Source: Latrodectus hesperus | Lineage: Eukaryota > Arthropoda > Arachnida > Araneae > Theridiidae | Length of the DNA: 64,000 nt | Direction of reading: 5' to 3' | Assembly (NCBI GenBank): GCA_037975125.1 | Contig: JAJQOW010000014.1 | Coordinates: 3,633,752-3,697,751 of the forward strand | In this document: positions 1 through 13,690 of the stretch, in pieces | Layout of the letters: every line of letters starts with the position of its first letter | Position numbering within the stretch: the first letter of the stretch is position 1 | Translations under genes and position numbers: made by a program | The notes under the pieces: generated by a model | Database searches by the model: none | The model's input: the letters and a program-made list of their open reading frames with translations, nothing else | Told to the model about the DNA's origin: nothing

Positions 1-489
1 TTCAAAAAAGAATTATGATTAATATTTGTAATTTTTTGTTGTAAGTTTCATTGTCTTATTAATATTATGGTCATTCAAAAAATCATTTTTATTGAAATAG
101 TAAATAGGAGTTTAGATTTTAATTTAACAGTATTAAGTGAAAAATTCTCTCTTCCCCATTATCATTTTTAAACTTCCATCATGTATGTTTTAAGTTAAAA
201 CCACTATTTATTTTGTAACATTTCCATAAGCCACCTAATGGACTTTTGCAAAAAAGTAATGAAATTTTTTAAAAGATATATCCTTGATATTAATTATAAT
301 CTAAGGTTTTGCAACCATGACGTTTATTTGCATCTGATAGACAAATATTTTCTGCAACCTGCATAATATTTACGTAGAATAGGATAAAATGAATGAGAAT
401 GTAATAAAAGTATCTATTGTACAGAATTAAACTTTTTTTAATCATAAAGTGGTTGTTTCTTTTGTTCCTGTTGAGATCTTTTCTACATA
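1..489. other. A+T-rich DNA, no gene seen
   Basis: Low-complexity A/T-rich sequence with stop codons in all frames. The one 72-codon open frame on the minus strand (290-508) has no recognisable domain and a composition like the surrounding non-coding DNA, so it is treated as chance. Confidence 0.7.
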
Positions 490-660
490 ACTTTATCGCG
501 ATTCTCATTGGTTTAAAATATCCGTGACGTCAGATAACGTTTCATAGAAGTCTCATCGTATTAAGGCGTCGTTGTAGATCCGACTTGTCAAAGAATTTGT
601 TGTCTGCCTTCAAATAATATTCTTCGAGCGGCAGCAAACAAGGCGAAGTTCACCATCGAA
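490..660. promoter_or_regulatory. GC-richer patch with a perfect CRE-type site
   Basis: The palindrome TGACGTCA, the full cAMP-response element bound by CREB/ATF bZIP factors, lies at 525-532, with an ATTGG (reverse CCAAT) at 507-511. The following 120 bases are richer in G+C and CpG than the flanks. This is consistent with a small promoter or enhancer, but there is no TATA box, transcript start or splice site to anchor it. A single 8-mer may also occur by chance in 64 kb. Confidence 0.25.
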
Positions 661-1439
661 TATTTGAGAATATATTGTCGAAGTTTATTTTGTTAAGAAA
701 ACGATTTCTTATCTAAGAAGCAAATCATCAGTTTGAGAAGCAATTTTCCATTGATTCAAGCATAAACACATTAACAACAGAGCAGCTGTAAAATCAAAAT
801 GAAAAAGACATGAAAACATCCCCTTAACTGTTAGATTAAATCGGCAAGGAAGATTTAACTTTTTAAAAATTACATTCATTAATAAAGTTCTAAATTAATA
901 ATTACAATATTTGTAAACAATTTCTTTTGAATCTTGTGACTATTGCTTTGCTTATGCCAACACTTAATTTTTCTGTATTTTTTCTTAATTTAGTTTGAAC
1001 ATTGACAGTTACTTAAAATTTATTTAACATAATTGGCGGTTCTAATTTTACTTAAATCGTGTAGAGGGTAGCTCAATAGCTAAAGTATGTTGGGATTTTT
1101 ATATAACCCCTACTGCGTATTATTTCCATAATTTAAGAGATATATTCAACATCGCAATGGAAAAAAGTAGAAAGCTACCTAACCTCCAAATCGATAATGC
1201 ATATTTGAAAAGTAGGAATGTAAATCCCATCTCCCATTGATCACAAGATTTTTTATAAAATGTAGAGTTTTCCAATTAAAAAAAACACATAGTGAGCATT
1301 ATTAGATTTTTTTAAACTTATCTCCAGTTTTTTGTAAAATAAATTAATGTTAAAAGAAAACTAGTCCACCAAAAATTCAATTGAGCAATCGTTTGATATA
1401 TTGTCCTTTGTCCTTATTCCAACAATTCGAGGATTTGAT

Positions 1440-1765
1440 TTTTACCATGTAAAATGCATTTCTTTAAAGTACTTAATATTTGAAAAAGATCTCTTAAAAA
1501 TTTCAATCTCTTAAAAAATTATTATTATTCTAGATAAATAGCTTTCATCAAATTCTTTCAGTTGCAGTTGTTGACAAATGTTTAATATTTTGAGAATATT
1601 TTACACACGGAGTGAAAAATACGCTTAAAAAGATTTCAACTTAAATAAACTTTAGAGAATAATTTAAAAGCTTCTGTACCTATAAATATTTTTAATGAAC
1701 ATATTTGATTGAATCTAAATATTAAGTTGAAATTATAAATGAATACATTCTACTAACACATTCGA
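1440..1765 (+). repeat. Dispersed repeat, copy 1 (inverted relative to 8145-8440)
   Basis: The stretch around TTAATATTTTGAGAATATTT, then CGGAGTGAAAAAT, then the GAATCTAAATATTAAGTT block, reappears in the same order on the opposite strand at 8145-8440. By eye the copies are about three-quarters identical over ~320 bp, with several small indels. No terminal repeats, tail or coding trace is evident, so the family is unclassified; an old non-autonomous DNA transposon is the simplest guess. Confidence 0.6.
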
Positions 1766-2707
1766 AATGAGCATTTTAAATTATAGAATCTTGTCTAATT
1801 ATCCACTGTGAGCAAAAAGTGACTTCAGAGAAACAACTAAACAAAGACACTAAAAATTCCTGAAATTAATGAATTTAAATACTTTGTAGAATTTGATTCC
1901 ATTTTTCATCAAGAATATATAGTCTTATAATTCGAGGAACAAGATTATTATTTTAATAGCAAAATAGTAGAATAACAGAAACTACGTTGTTTAAGCAATG
2001 AGTTAATTATTTGTATTAAAATCATTGTAAAATATTAAACCACTTTAAATTTGCTTTATTTTAATTAATGAATTACTAATGCATATTAAAAACATTATAG
2101 ATTCTTGATGATTTAATAATTAATAAAATTTTCAAATTTTCAAGTATGTGTAGTAAAAACTTACTTGTATGCCCGTAAAATTATATCGGTTAATCTTTAT
2201 TAATTTATTTTATTGTAATACTAATTACTTTTTCCACATGCAAAAGTAATCTTTTTTAAATACTTTCAGTTTGCTTTATACTTATATATTAAGACAATTA
2301 TAATAGGAAAAGATCTTTAAGTGAAAAAAATAACATCTATTTGATGAAGTAACTTCTTTGAAACATAACTCGAATAAAAACAATGAGAGTACAGTAATTC
2401 AACTTATTGATATATAAGGACATCTGGGGTGAAGAGATAAGGACATTTTACTATTAGAAAGAGAAAAAAACAATATTAAAAACAATTCTGTCCCATTCAT
2501 GAAACTTTTAATATTTACTTACATTATTACCTTTAGATTCATACCTTTTGTCGGTAGCTTTGTCATACTGTGCTGCCACCTACTCATTTGTACACAAAAT
2601 GTTACTTCATTCTCCATTTTTTAATCGTTTCCAAAACGCTGTTCATTCAGAAACTCAGCTGGAGGAAAAGGTAGAAATTGCTAAAAGTAAGGTCCACAGC
2701 ATCAAAA
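1766..2707. other. A+T-rich spacer, no gene seen
   Basis: Nothing is recognised until the tandem array. A 61-codon open frame ending at 2733 begins at a TTG, lacks an ATG context, and runs into the first unit of the array. A short segment of it (near 2640-2700) is mildly rich in charged codons and could be the very end of an old transposase frame, but no family signature is present. Confidence 0.55.
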
Positions 2708-4155
2708 ATTTCTTCTTCAAATTGAACCAGTAGTTCTTAAACTACGGCAGTAGTATGAGGGGGTACAGAGATGTAAAAAAATCTGATTCTTTTTAAAATA
2801 TTCTTTGCTTCTTGTTTTGAATGGCTTACTGTAAATTTGTTAAGATCTCAAGAAATTTCTTCGATGAGTCTCAAAGTAATGACTAGACAAATTCGTAGTA
2901 CCCTTTCGGGGGAAAATATGAGGGCTTTAGAATAATATAACATATGAATTCTGAAAGTCGAACAATTTGTAACAAATATCTAATTATAGACGGTGAATTT
3001 TCTTTTTCAAATTGAACCAGTAGTTCTTAAACTACGGCAGTAGTATGAGGGGGTACAGAGATGTAAAAAAATCTGATTCTTTTTAAAATATTCTTTGCTT
3101 CTTGTTTTGAATGGCTTACTGTAAATTTGTTAAGATCTCAAGAAATTTCTTCGATGAGTCTCAAAGAAATGACTAGACAAATTCGTAGTACCCTTTCGGG
3201 GAAAATATGAGAGCTTTAGAATAAAATAACATATGAATTCTGAAAGTCGAACAATTTGCAACAAATATCTAATTATAGACGGTGAATTTTCTTTTTCATA
3301 TTGAACCAGTAGTTCTTAAACTACGGCAGTAGTATGAGGGGGTACAGAGATGTAAAAAATCTGATTCTTTTTAAAATATTCTTTGCTTCTTGTTTTGAAT
3401 GGCTTACTGTAAATTTGTTAAGATCTCAAGAAATTTCTTCGATGAGTCTCAAAGAAATGACTAGACAAATTCGTAGTACCCTTTCGGGGGAAAATATGAG
3501 AGCTTTAGAATAATATAACATATGAATTCTGAAAGTCGAACAATTTGCAACAAATATCTAATTATAGACGGTGAATTTTCTTTTTCAAATTGAACCAGTA
3601 GTTCTTAAACTATAGCAGTAGTATGAGAGAGGACAGAGTTGTAAAAAAATCTGATTCTTTTTAAAATATTCTTTGCTTTTTGTTTTTAATGGCTTACTGT
3701 AAATTTGCTAAAATCTCAAGAAATTTCTTCGATGAGTCTCAAAGTAATGACTAGACAAATTCGTGGTACCCTTTCGGGGGAAAATATGAGAGCTTTAGAA
3801 TAATATAACATATGAATTCTGAAAGTCGAACAATTTGCAACAAATATCTAATTATAGACGGTGAATTTTCTTTTTCAAATTGAACCAGTAGTTCTTAAAC
3901 TATAGCAGTAGTATGAGAGAGGACAGAGTTGTAAAAAAATCTGATTCTTTTTAAAATATTCTTTGCTTTTTGTTTTTAATGGCTTACTGTAAATTTGCTA
4001 AAATCTCAAGAAATTTCTTCGATGAGTCTCAAAGTAATGACTAGACAAATTCGTGGTACCCTTTCGGGGGAAAATATGAGAGCTTTAGAATAATATAACA
4101 TATGAATTCTGAAAGTCGAACAATTTGCAACAAAAATATCTAATTATAGACGGTG
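2708..4155 (+). repeat. Tandem array, five ~290-bp units with hAT-like termini
   Basis: The motif CCAGTAGTTCTTAAAC recurs at 2727, 3017, 3306, 3595 and 3885, giving periods of 289-290 bp; the last unit ends near 4155. Each unit opens with CAGTAGTTCTTAAACTA followed by a GTAC-containing segment, which resembles the CAGTGGTTCTCAAACT terminus of hAT (Charlie-type) DNA transposons. Units 4 and 5 are nearly identical and share variants (ATAGCAGTAGTATGAGAGAG) absent from units 1-3, so the latest duplication added a copy at the right end. No reverse-orientation terminus is seen, so this is a tandemly amplified element end and not a set of intact insertions. Confidence 0.85.
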
Positions 4156-7100
4156 TACAAATAGCGAAAAGAAGGAAGCTTCATTCGTGTAAGATAAATT
4201 CTTTTTTTAATAAATGAGTTTTTGTTTTTACAAATAAGTATTCTTTACTACTTCCGTGATACTAATGGTTGGATTTATTGCATATTCTTGACTCTGTAAT
4301 AAGGGAACAGCAATGCTGTGAAATATTTAGCAATCTACTTCTCCCATCACCTTAACTACTTAAAATAAGTTGTGGAAGTTATGTTTATAAATATAGTTCA
4401 TAAGAATGTTTATTTATTCCTAAGAAATTAGTTTCAAAGCATTACTAGTAATTCACATTGTAGAGCGTTAAGTTAATACTTAGAAGCATTATTTTAATAC
4501 AACATAAAAATCAAAAAATAGATAAAAATTAAAATTAATATTTTAAATGCAATTTTTGTTTTTTATTACCAATAATTAATTATAAAATATTTTCCCAAAG
4601 ATACTAAACTCTAATTTAAGCTGAAATATAAAAACTGGTTTCATATTAACTATTGAGTATATATAACAATCAATGTAATTTTGTGACATAATATAAATTT
4701 TAATATATATATTGCTAACTATTAACAATTATCATCACATTATGAAGAAACCTAACTGTTGAAACATCTTAATTATTATCTTTATAAAAATGTACCATTT
4801 AGTTACTATGCCTTCTTTAAACCTTCTCATAATATTACTCTAGCAATGCAGTATTCTCTTCAAATCCTTCGTCAGAAATGTAGTTCATTCAGTCTGTAAA
4901 TTCATTCATACATATGACATGCATGCGAATATGTTTTATTCAATATTATACATGTATTACGGATTCAAATGAACAAAATCATTTGAATGCGTAATACGTG
5001 TAGTCAATCGAAAGGAATAATAATCAGTAAAATAGTTGATGTGAGGTTTTATAAAAGATTAATCAAGTGTTCAAGAGATTATTTTATAATATACGAATCG
5101 ATTGTTTTATTATTTAATACGCTTGGTTAATAATTAAATATTAAATATATTTAATATCACGAAATTTCCTAAAATTTAGAGAAAAAATCTAAAAGTTAAA
5201 TAAAAGATATCAAACATAAGAAATTGAAAAAAATATTATTTTTTAATATATAGTTATTTAACTCATACTATAAAAATTTTTAATATTTACAAATAATCTT
5301 TCTAATGAACAATCTAAACTTTATATACAAACAACTTATTAAAAGAGAAACCTGACTAAAAAGAAATTGACTTGCCATTAAATAATTATGGCTCTTTTGC
5401 AACCTCAAAAACATTCTGAGAATAATTGGGGAAATTATAATTTTGGGAAGTGATTTTTGCTGCTTGCTTTATTAAAATTGCTATATTCTCGAAATTAATT
5501 ATTAAAAGTAGAGTTTCATTTTTGGAAAAATGAAAATGGGACCAAGTCTAAATCTGAAGCTAGAAGCCTATATTTTATATTTCATGCTTATTTGATAGCT
5601 GTTGCAGAATAGCTTGATGTATTATCGTCTTGAATAATATATTTATCACTAAGATGAATCAATTTTAATGAGTGACATAATCTTTGTCTTTCAATGGAAA
5701 TGTTCAGAGTTTGATATTTAATAGTTTATTCATGATGGCCTTATAATATGCATTGTCTGACAATGCAAGATAAATGAATTAACATTGAGCAATACTACAA
5801 TCGTCGGAGAAATACATTCTTGATCAATGTTGTCAAATTATTCAAATGTGCCAAAATTTACTTATTTTCCTATCTCTTTCAGATATTTAATATTTAGATG
5901 AAAATCTTGATTTATCATCGAAAGCAATTTTTTCTAGCTTAAAAGAATTTACATACATTGTTCTATTTTTTGAATTTCTGTCAAAGAATGAAATATGAAT
6001 CTTTTAATCATTGTTTATGAATTATAAATCTCATATTAAGTAGATATGCAATCTGATAGAAAGAGGCTTTATCCTAAACAATTTCGTTATACTACAATTT
6101 GAACAGAAATATAGCATTGATTCATTCATACATTTTTAATATTTTATTGTTAAAATATTTCTTGAATACATATTTATAAATCTTTAAATTACATCTTTTG
6201 ATTATATTACGGCAAGAATAAATTTATTAGTCTTCTAACTTTTTAATATTATATCTTATACTAGTATATTTTCATGAAACTAATTGAAATTCATTTCATG
6301 ACAATACATTGAAATATGACATGACAATATAATATTTTTGTAGAAAATTTATCAAACTTTTTAAGCCATTAAGTACATAGAATAAATCATTCTAATTCAT
6401 TTTCTATATTATAAAAGTATAATATAGTCTAATAAAATAATGTAATTATAAAGAGCTTTAAGAAAGATGAAAAATTCAGCAAATGTTTTTCTTGTTCCTA
6501 ATAAAACAATCTTATACTACTGAGCGTTGTGGTACATTAAAGTGCATTTTTATGTAGTATTATGCATTTGTAATGCTACGAACTGAAAATATCTCCCAAT
6601 AAAGGATTTTTATCTCCTTTATATTTCTGCGCTAATTTAGAACTTATTATATAATCAAACTTAAAATAAATGCGATTTCAATGATGAAGCAGAAAATAAT
6701 TTTAAAAAATTTATTTAAGTAGTAGAAATAATATTTTTTATCCCAGATTACTTTAAATAAAATTTATAAAATAACATTTTCTAGTATTTTATAATAAAAA
6801 AATATCGTAAGAACGCGTGCGTTTTATCAACTTAAATCTTTTTTTGATTTAAAAAAACAAATTTTGCAACTACTTTCCACAAGGATTTTAAATTTATGGT
6901 TGATATATTTGATATGAATTAAATGGCAAAATATATTAACATCACAAATATAGTTTAATCTCAATTTTTTAATATCAGCATACTTGTTTTTACTATTTTC
7001 CCAAATATTTGAAAGAGTCATTTAAGTGTTAAAATAAATAGGTTCTATTTTATGCTTAATCATTTTGACATTTGTTGAAAATGTTTTAAACAAAGTTTCA

Positions 7101-8144
7101 ACATCACTAATCTAATTTTACATTTGGTTTTCAGTGTTGACAAAGGTTTGGACAAAGTGTTGATAAATAGAAGGTGACATAGGAATTAAGAGATAAAATC
7201 AATCTTGCCAGAGTTTTAAGAATAATTTTTAGAAAGCACAATCTTGATTTTTGGAAGCTTATATTTCCAAAGCCTTAATGTGTTTACTCTAAGAGGAATA
7301 AAATGGGAAATAGCTTTTGGTCGGCTGGTAAGGAAAAATTCTTTATTTTTTTTGCCGACAGAACAACGAATGTTTCGAGATATCAATATTTGAGTTTCTG
7401 TCGACATTGTGTATTCAATGTCTGAATTACTCTTCTTTTTCCTGACGAAGAAAGAAATCGAACATCTTAACACCTTTCATTTTGTTTCTCATTTTGCGCC
7501 ATTTTTCTCTTGTAGCGATGCTGGAAGCAGATTCTGCAAAATGTTTTGTTGGGTATTAAACACTTTTTTTAATTTCTTCTTACTGAATTCAATTTTCAAT
7601 TCTTTTCATTACATAAACTTACCATAAATTAAACTTACATTAAATGTTTTAAATTGTTGCCTAGTGGATCAGTCATGTAATAAATATTTAAAAAGAAATA
7701 TATTTAACGGAAAATTAAATAGTAAATCCCAATTCAGAAACAATTTAAAGAATATCATTATTAAGCTTAGAGAATCATTATTAATTTAAGACTATCATTA
7801 AAAGAATTAGAGAATTAAGCTTGTTTACTTTTTAAATAAATAACTGTTCAACGCCTAAATAAGTATAACACAACGTATGTAAATATTCTCTAAATATTTC
7901 CGAAACTAGAGATTTAACAATATTTTTATTCTCAAAGGATATTTGATGTAACAAATAGTTTATCTCCTTATTTTAACTATTATGATTAAGCAATTTTTCA
8001 AAGTGTATATTTTTAATTTTATGAAAGTATTTGATTGAATATTTAATAACAAATACATTTTGCATTTATCATAAATTTAAAAATGAGTAAACTATCCTGG
8101 AAACTCATCATTATATAAACGAATTAAAGGATTAGTAAACTAAC
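4156..8144. other. A+T-rich DNA, no gene seen
   Basis: About 4 kb without a supported gene. The frames at 6827-7021 and 7216-7627 show no domain. The 7216-7560 stretch is somewhat less A/T-rich, and a pyrimidine tract ending in TCTTGTAG at 7516 could act as a splice acceptor, but no matching donor-bounded open exon follows. Confidence 0.5.
4951..5000. repeat. Hairpin: 22-bp arms, 6-nt loop
   Basis: Arms 4951-4972 and 4979-5000 are inverted complements with two mismatches, around the loop ACAAAA. One of several short-loop foldbacks in the window. Too short and too A/T-rich to be called a microRNA precursor. Confidence 0.7.
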
Positions 8145-8440
8145 ATAAATTTCAATTTATAATTTTAACTTAATATTTAGATTCAATTAAATGTGTTCAT
8201 TAAAAATATTTAAATACAAAAAGTTTACAAATTATTCTCTATTAAAAGATATTTAAGTTGCAACTTGTTTAAGCACATTTTTCACTCCGTGTTAAAATAT
8301 TCTCAAAATATTAAATCTTTATCACCAACTGCTGATATCTATTTATCTACATATTAATAAATTTTTAAGAGATTGCAAAATATTCTTTTCAATTATTAAA
8401 TACTTGAAATAAATATACGTATTTCCATAATCATTATTTA
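8145..8440 (-). repeat. Dispersed repeat, copy 2
   Basis: Reverse-complement partner of 1440-1765. Matching blocks include AAATATTCTCAAAATATTAA, the TTTTTCACTCCG block and the AACTTAATATTTAGATTCAA block, read here on the plus strand. The two copies lie 6.4 kb apart. Ends are not sharply defined. Confidence 0.6.
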
Positions 8441-8791
8441 TATTATTTTTTATGTATTAAAATGATCATATAATTTTTTATAAGAAAAATTAAGATAAAA
8501 CTTGCTAAGTTTGATAAAGTAAGATGTGTGTATGATAATAAGGAAAATTAAAAAGAAAACTTCCATAATATTTTATAATAGTTATAACTTCGGATAAGGA
8601 AGAAATGCAACGTGAATATAGACTAAAATCTCATGGAAACAATAAACACAGATTTCTGGAAGAATTGGAAATAAATACATCACAAATTTATGTATTATTT
8701 ATTATCTTCTTATACTTTTTAAAAGAATTAAAAGTAAAGTCAATTACCTAGTTTGTGCTTCACTTTTTATGCAGTAAATATAATTAATTAA

Positions 8792-9088
8792 TGATAATAT
8801 GGAAGCCCGGTGGCTTTGTGGCAGCGTTTTTCGCTCCTAAGGCACAGGTCCGAGGTTTGATTCTCGGGTTGGGCAAGGTCGACTCAGCCTTTCATCCCTT
8901 CAGTGTGTCGATAAACTGAGTACCAAACATGCTTAGAATCTAAACATTTGGGGTCTAACGTTAGACTGACCACCTAACTGGGACATATGTTTCATACACC
9001 TGGGCCCTCGGTCAGGAAAAGTTATGGGCACAGTAGGCCTTTGGCCCACATGGGCTGTCGTTCCACGAGAGTTTTTGATAATACGAAA
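8792..9088 (+). mobile_element. tRNA-headed SINE with target-site duplication
   Basis: The body runs 8805-9075. It opens with a tRNA-like head, GCCCGGTGGCTTTGTGGCAG, containing a polymerase III A-box-like segment, followed about 50 nt later by a B-box-like GAGGTTTGATTCTCG. The rest is an unrelated GC-richer body ending in GAGAGTTTTT. Flanking 13-mers TGATAATATGGAA (8792-8804) and TGATAATACGAAA (9076-9088) match at 11 positions and are read as the target duplication. The head would be transcribed by RNA polymerase III, with LINE machinery supplied in trans. No coding capacity. Confidence 0.85.
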
Positions 9089-9440
9089 ACAAAGCGTATT
9101 CTCAGAACTCATTACATGTATATGTGTGGAAACTCACTAACTGGAGATTATTGAGAGAATATCGTATATAGACTTTTTGAAACACCATAATATTCTTTGT
9201 TCAAACAGAACTGTTAAACGTCAAAATAGTTATGAATTAAATAAAATGTAAAATTACACAAAAGTTATTACAAAGCTGATAAAGGCTATTACCCAGTTCA
9301 TAAAAACGGAGAGAAAAATTATTGTGATAAAATAAATTCATTAATTTAAATAGAAACTGTGCGCTGATAAACAGGAAAACTAAAATGAAGACTCTTATTT
9401 TATTCAATAATGTAAGAGATAAATTATCTTAAGTAATTAA

Positions 9441-10231
<791 letters not shown>

Positions 10232-11369
10232 ATTTCATAGATCCAAAACGCTTACCAGGTACCATTATATATAATAAATAACTATGAACAATAATGAAAT
10301 AAATAAATATATAAGGAGAAATATTGAATTAAATCAAAAATAATTTCAAATGATGTTTCCTAAAGTAGAAAGATATATAAAGATTTCATATGAAAATTTG
10401 TTTTAGTTATAAATATTTCTATATGAATTACCCATTATTCCACATATTCAGTTTTAAAGAAATATTCATTTTTTAATATTTTTCCATTGATCTAAAATAC
10501 ATATAAATATTTAAGTATGTTTTTATAAGAATATGTTTCATTCAATATTATTTATTGAACTGCATGTTTCAATAGCAAAACTATTTAATTTATTGACGTA
10601 AATTAGTTGAATAATGTTTCGATATTTTAAATCAATTTTATGTATTTCTCGATATCCGAACGGCAAAATTTATGTCATTCCTGTCAGTTCTCGCAGTGTA
10701 AAAACTTAATTATTTTTAAAACTCTTTTATTTTACTTATATTTGAAAACATTTAAATATTAGATATTTCTTCTTCATTCTTGAAAATAAAGAGCAAAACC
10801 AATGATAGCGATGATTTATCCTGAATTTGTATACTTTAGAACTTTGTGTTACTTTAGAACTTTAGAACTAAAGTGTTACAAAGTTCAGTATCAATAACCA
10901 ATAACAAGCTACAAAAACATTTTTAATTTTTAAATTTTAGCTACGAATGCGTACGTAACACACTTTGAAAAGGTGTATTTAATGCTCTAAATTAACTATT
11001 GAACTTTTCCGTTTGGACCTTTGGTGGTAATTTTGTATCTGCAAACATGGCTGTTTAATTATTAATATATGCTAACATAAATCCTTACTTTTCAAACTGA
11101 AAATTACATTGTGAATTTAAAATATTTTTTCGTAATATTTTATATTAAGAATTATTTATTTTATTTACATTTGATAAAAAATCACCAAACATTTCGGTAA
11201 TATATTAATCTTTAAAGCTTTAAGTAAATAACACGTATTTATAATTTTTACCTATGTAATTTATCAACCTTTATTAAAGTTTCTTACAATTTTAAATTAC
11301 ATATTGCTAATGCAAATGAACACTATTTAATGTGGTTATAATCCAGACTGCAGGCAATTTACAAATATA
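10232..11369. other. A+T-rich spacer with one imperfect hairpin
   Basis: No gene seen. A quasi-palindrome lies at 10840-10857 / 10868-10885 (18-bp arms with 3 mismatches, 10-nt loop). The segment adjoining the satellite (11340-11370) has no relation to the satellite unit. Confidence 0.55.
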
Positions 11370-13690
11370 TCAACCCCAGTACATAAGACCCTACATACTA
11401 AGTCATTTAAAAAACTTAATGAAAGGCTCGTATAAAATAGTTTGAGGAATTCCCTCTAGAATCATATAAAAAATAATAGCTAAACTCTAACAAGTACAGT
11501 TCAAGTGAACGTAACAAATACAGTACACGATATCCTACATGCTATGTAATTTAGAAAAACTGAATGAAAGACTCGTATAAAATCTAACAAGTACAGTTCA
11601 TGAACGTAACAAATATAGTACACGATATCCTACATGCTATGCAATTTAAAAAATCTGAATGAAAGGCTCGTATAAAATAGTTTGATGAATTTTCTCTTGA
11701 ATCATATAAAAAAATAATAGGTAAACTCTATCAAGTACAGTTCAAGTGAACGTAACAAATACAGTACACGATATCCTACATGCTATGTAATTTAGAAAAA
11801 CTGAATGAAAGACTCGTATAAAATAGGTCCAGTAATTCTCTCTAGAATCATATAAAAATAATTGCTAAACTCTAACAAGTACAGTTCAAGTGAACGTAAC
11901 AAATACAGTACACGATATCCTACATGCTATGCAATTTAGAAAATCTGAATGAAAGACTCGTATAAAATTAGGTTGATGAATTCTCTCTAGAATCATATAA
12001 AATAATTGCTAAACTCTAACAAGTACAGTTCAAGTGAACGTAACAAGTACAGTACATGATATCCTACATGCTATGCAATTTAGAAAATCTGAATGAGACT
12101 CGTATAAAATAGGTTGAGGAATTCTCTCTAGACTTATATAAAAATAATTGCTAAACTCTAACAAGTACAGTTCAAGTGAACGTAACAAGTACAGTACATG
12201 ATATCCTACATGCTATGCAATTTAGAAAATCTGAATGAGACTCGTATAAAATAGGTTGAGGAATTCTCTCTAGAATCATATAAAATAATTGCTAAACTCT
12301 AACAAGTACAGTTCAAGTGAACGTAACAAGTACAGTACATGATATCCTACATGCTATGCAATTTAGAAAATCTGAATGAGACTCGTATAAAATAGGTTGA
12401 GGAATTCTCTCTAGACTTATATAAAAATAATTGCTAAACTCTAACAAGTACAGTTCAAGTGAACGTAACAAATACAGTACACGATATCCTACATGCTATG
12501 TAATTTAGAAAATCTGAATGAGACTCGTATAAAATAGGTTGAGGAATTCTCTCTAGAATCATATAAAATAATTGCTAAACTCTAACAAGTACAGTTCAAG
12601 TGAACGTAACAAGTACAGTACATGATATCCTACATGCTATGCAATTTAGAAAATCTGAATGAGACTCGTATAAAATAGGTTGAGGAATTCTCTCTAGAAT
12701 CATATAAAATAATTGCTAAACTCTAACAAGTACAGTTCAAGTGAACGTAACAAGTACAGTACATGATATCCTACATGCTATGCAATTTAGAAAATCTGAA
12801 TGAGACTCGTATAAAATAGGTTGAGGAATTCTCTCTAGACTTATATAAAAATAATTGCTAAACTCTAACAAGTACAGTTCAAGTGAACGTAACAAATACA
12901 GTACACGATATCCTACATGCTATGTAATTTAGAAAATCTGAATGAGACTCGTATAAAATAGGTTGAGGAATTCTCTCTAGAATCATATAAAATAATTGCT
13001 AAACTCTAACAAGTACAGTTCAAGTGAACGTAACAAGTACAGTACACGATATCCTACATGCTATGCAATTTAGAAAATCTGAATGAGACTCGTATAAAAT
13101 ATGTTGAGGAATTCTCTCTAGAATCATATAAAATAATTGCTAAACTCTAACAAGTACAGTTCAAGTGAACGTAACAAGTACAGTACACGATATCCTACAT
13201 GCTATGCAATTTAGAAAATCTGAATGAGACTCGTATAAAATAGGTTGAGGAATTCTCTCTAGAATCATATAAAATAATTGCTAAACTCTAACAAGTACAG
13301 TTCAAGTGAACGTAACAAGTACAGTACATGATATCCTACATGCTATGCAATTTAGAAAATCTGAATGAGACTCGTATAAAATAGGTTGAGAAATTCTCTC
13401 TAGACTCATATAAAAATAATTGCTAAACTCTAACAAGTACAGTTCAAGTGAACGTAACAAATACAGTACACGATATCCTACATGCTATGCAATTTAGAAA
13501 ATCTGAATGAAAGACTCGTATAAAATAGGTCCAGAAATTCTCTCCAGAATCATATAAAAAATAATTGCTAAACTCTAACAAGTACAGTTCCAGTGAACGT
13601 AACAAATACAGTACACGATATCTTACATGCTATGCAATTTATGAAAAACTGAATGAAATGCTCGTATAAAATAAGTTAAGGAATTTTGAT
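11370..13690 (+). repeat. Satellite/minisatellite array, ~16 units of 141-146 bp
   Basis: The anchor GTAACAA recurs at 11511, 11606, 11752, 11896, 12040, 12182, 12323, 12465, 12606, 12747, 12889, 13030, 13171, 13312, 13454 and 13599. Outer units are divergent (144-146 bp, one shortened to 95 bp) and inner ones regular at 141-142 bp, as expected when unequal exchange homogenises the centre of an array. Each unit has the order CTAAACTCTAACAAGTACAG, GTTCAAGTGAAC, ACAGTACA(C/T)GATATCC, TACATGCTATG, GACTCGTATAAAAT, and GAATTCTCTCTAGA. Two unit types (AATACAGTACACG/TGTAATTT and AGTACAGTACATG/TGCAATTT) recur with a 424-bp, three-unit period between 12323 and 12889. There is no coding potential. Confidence 0.95.

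Noticed and set aside
1064..1110. GTAGCTCAATAGCTAAAG resembling a tRNA A box
   Set aside because: No B box lies at the expected distance and no stems can form.
2548..2733. 61-codon frame just left of the tandem array
   Set aside because: It starts at TTG, has no domain and ends in the repeat unit. It may be an eroded transposase end but cannot be supported as a gene.
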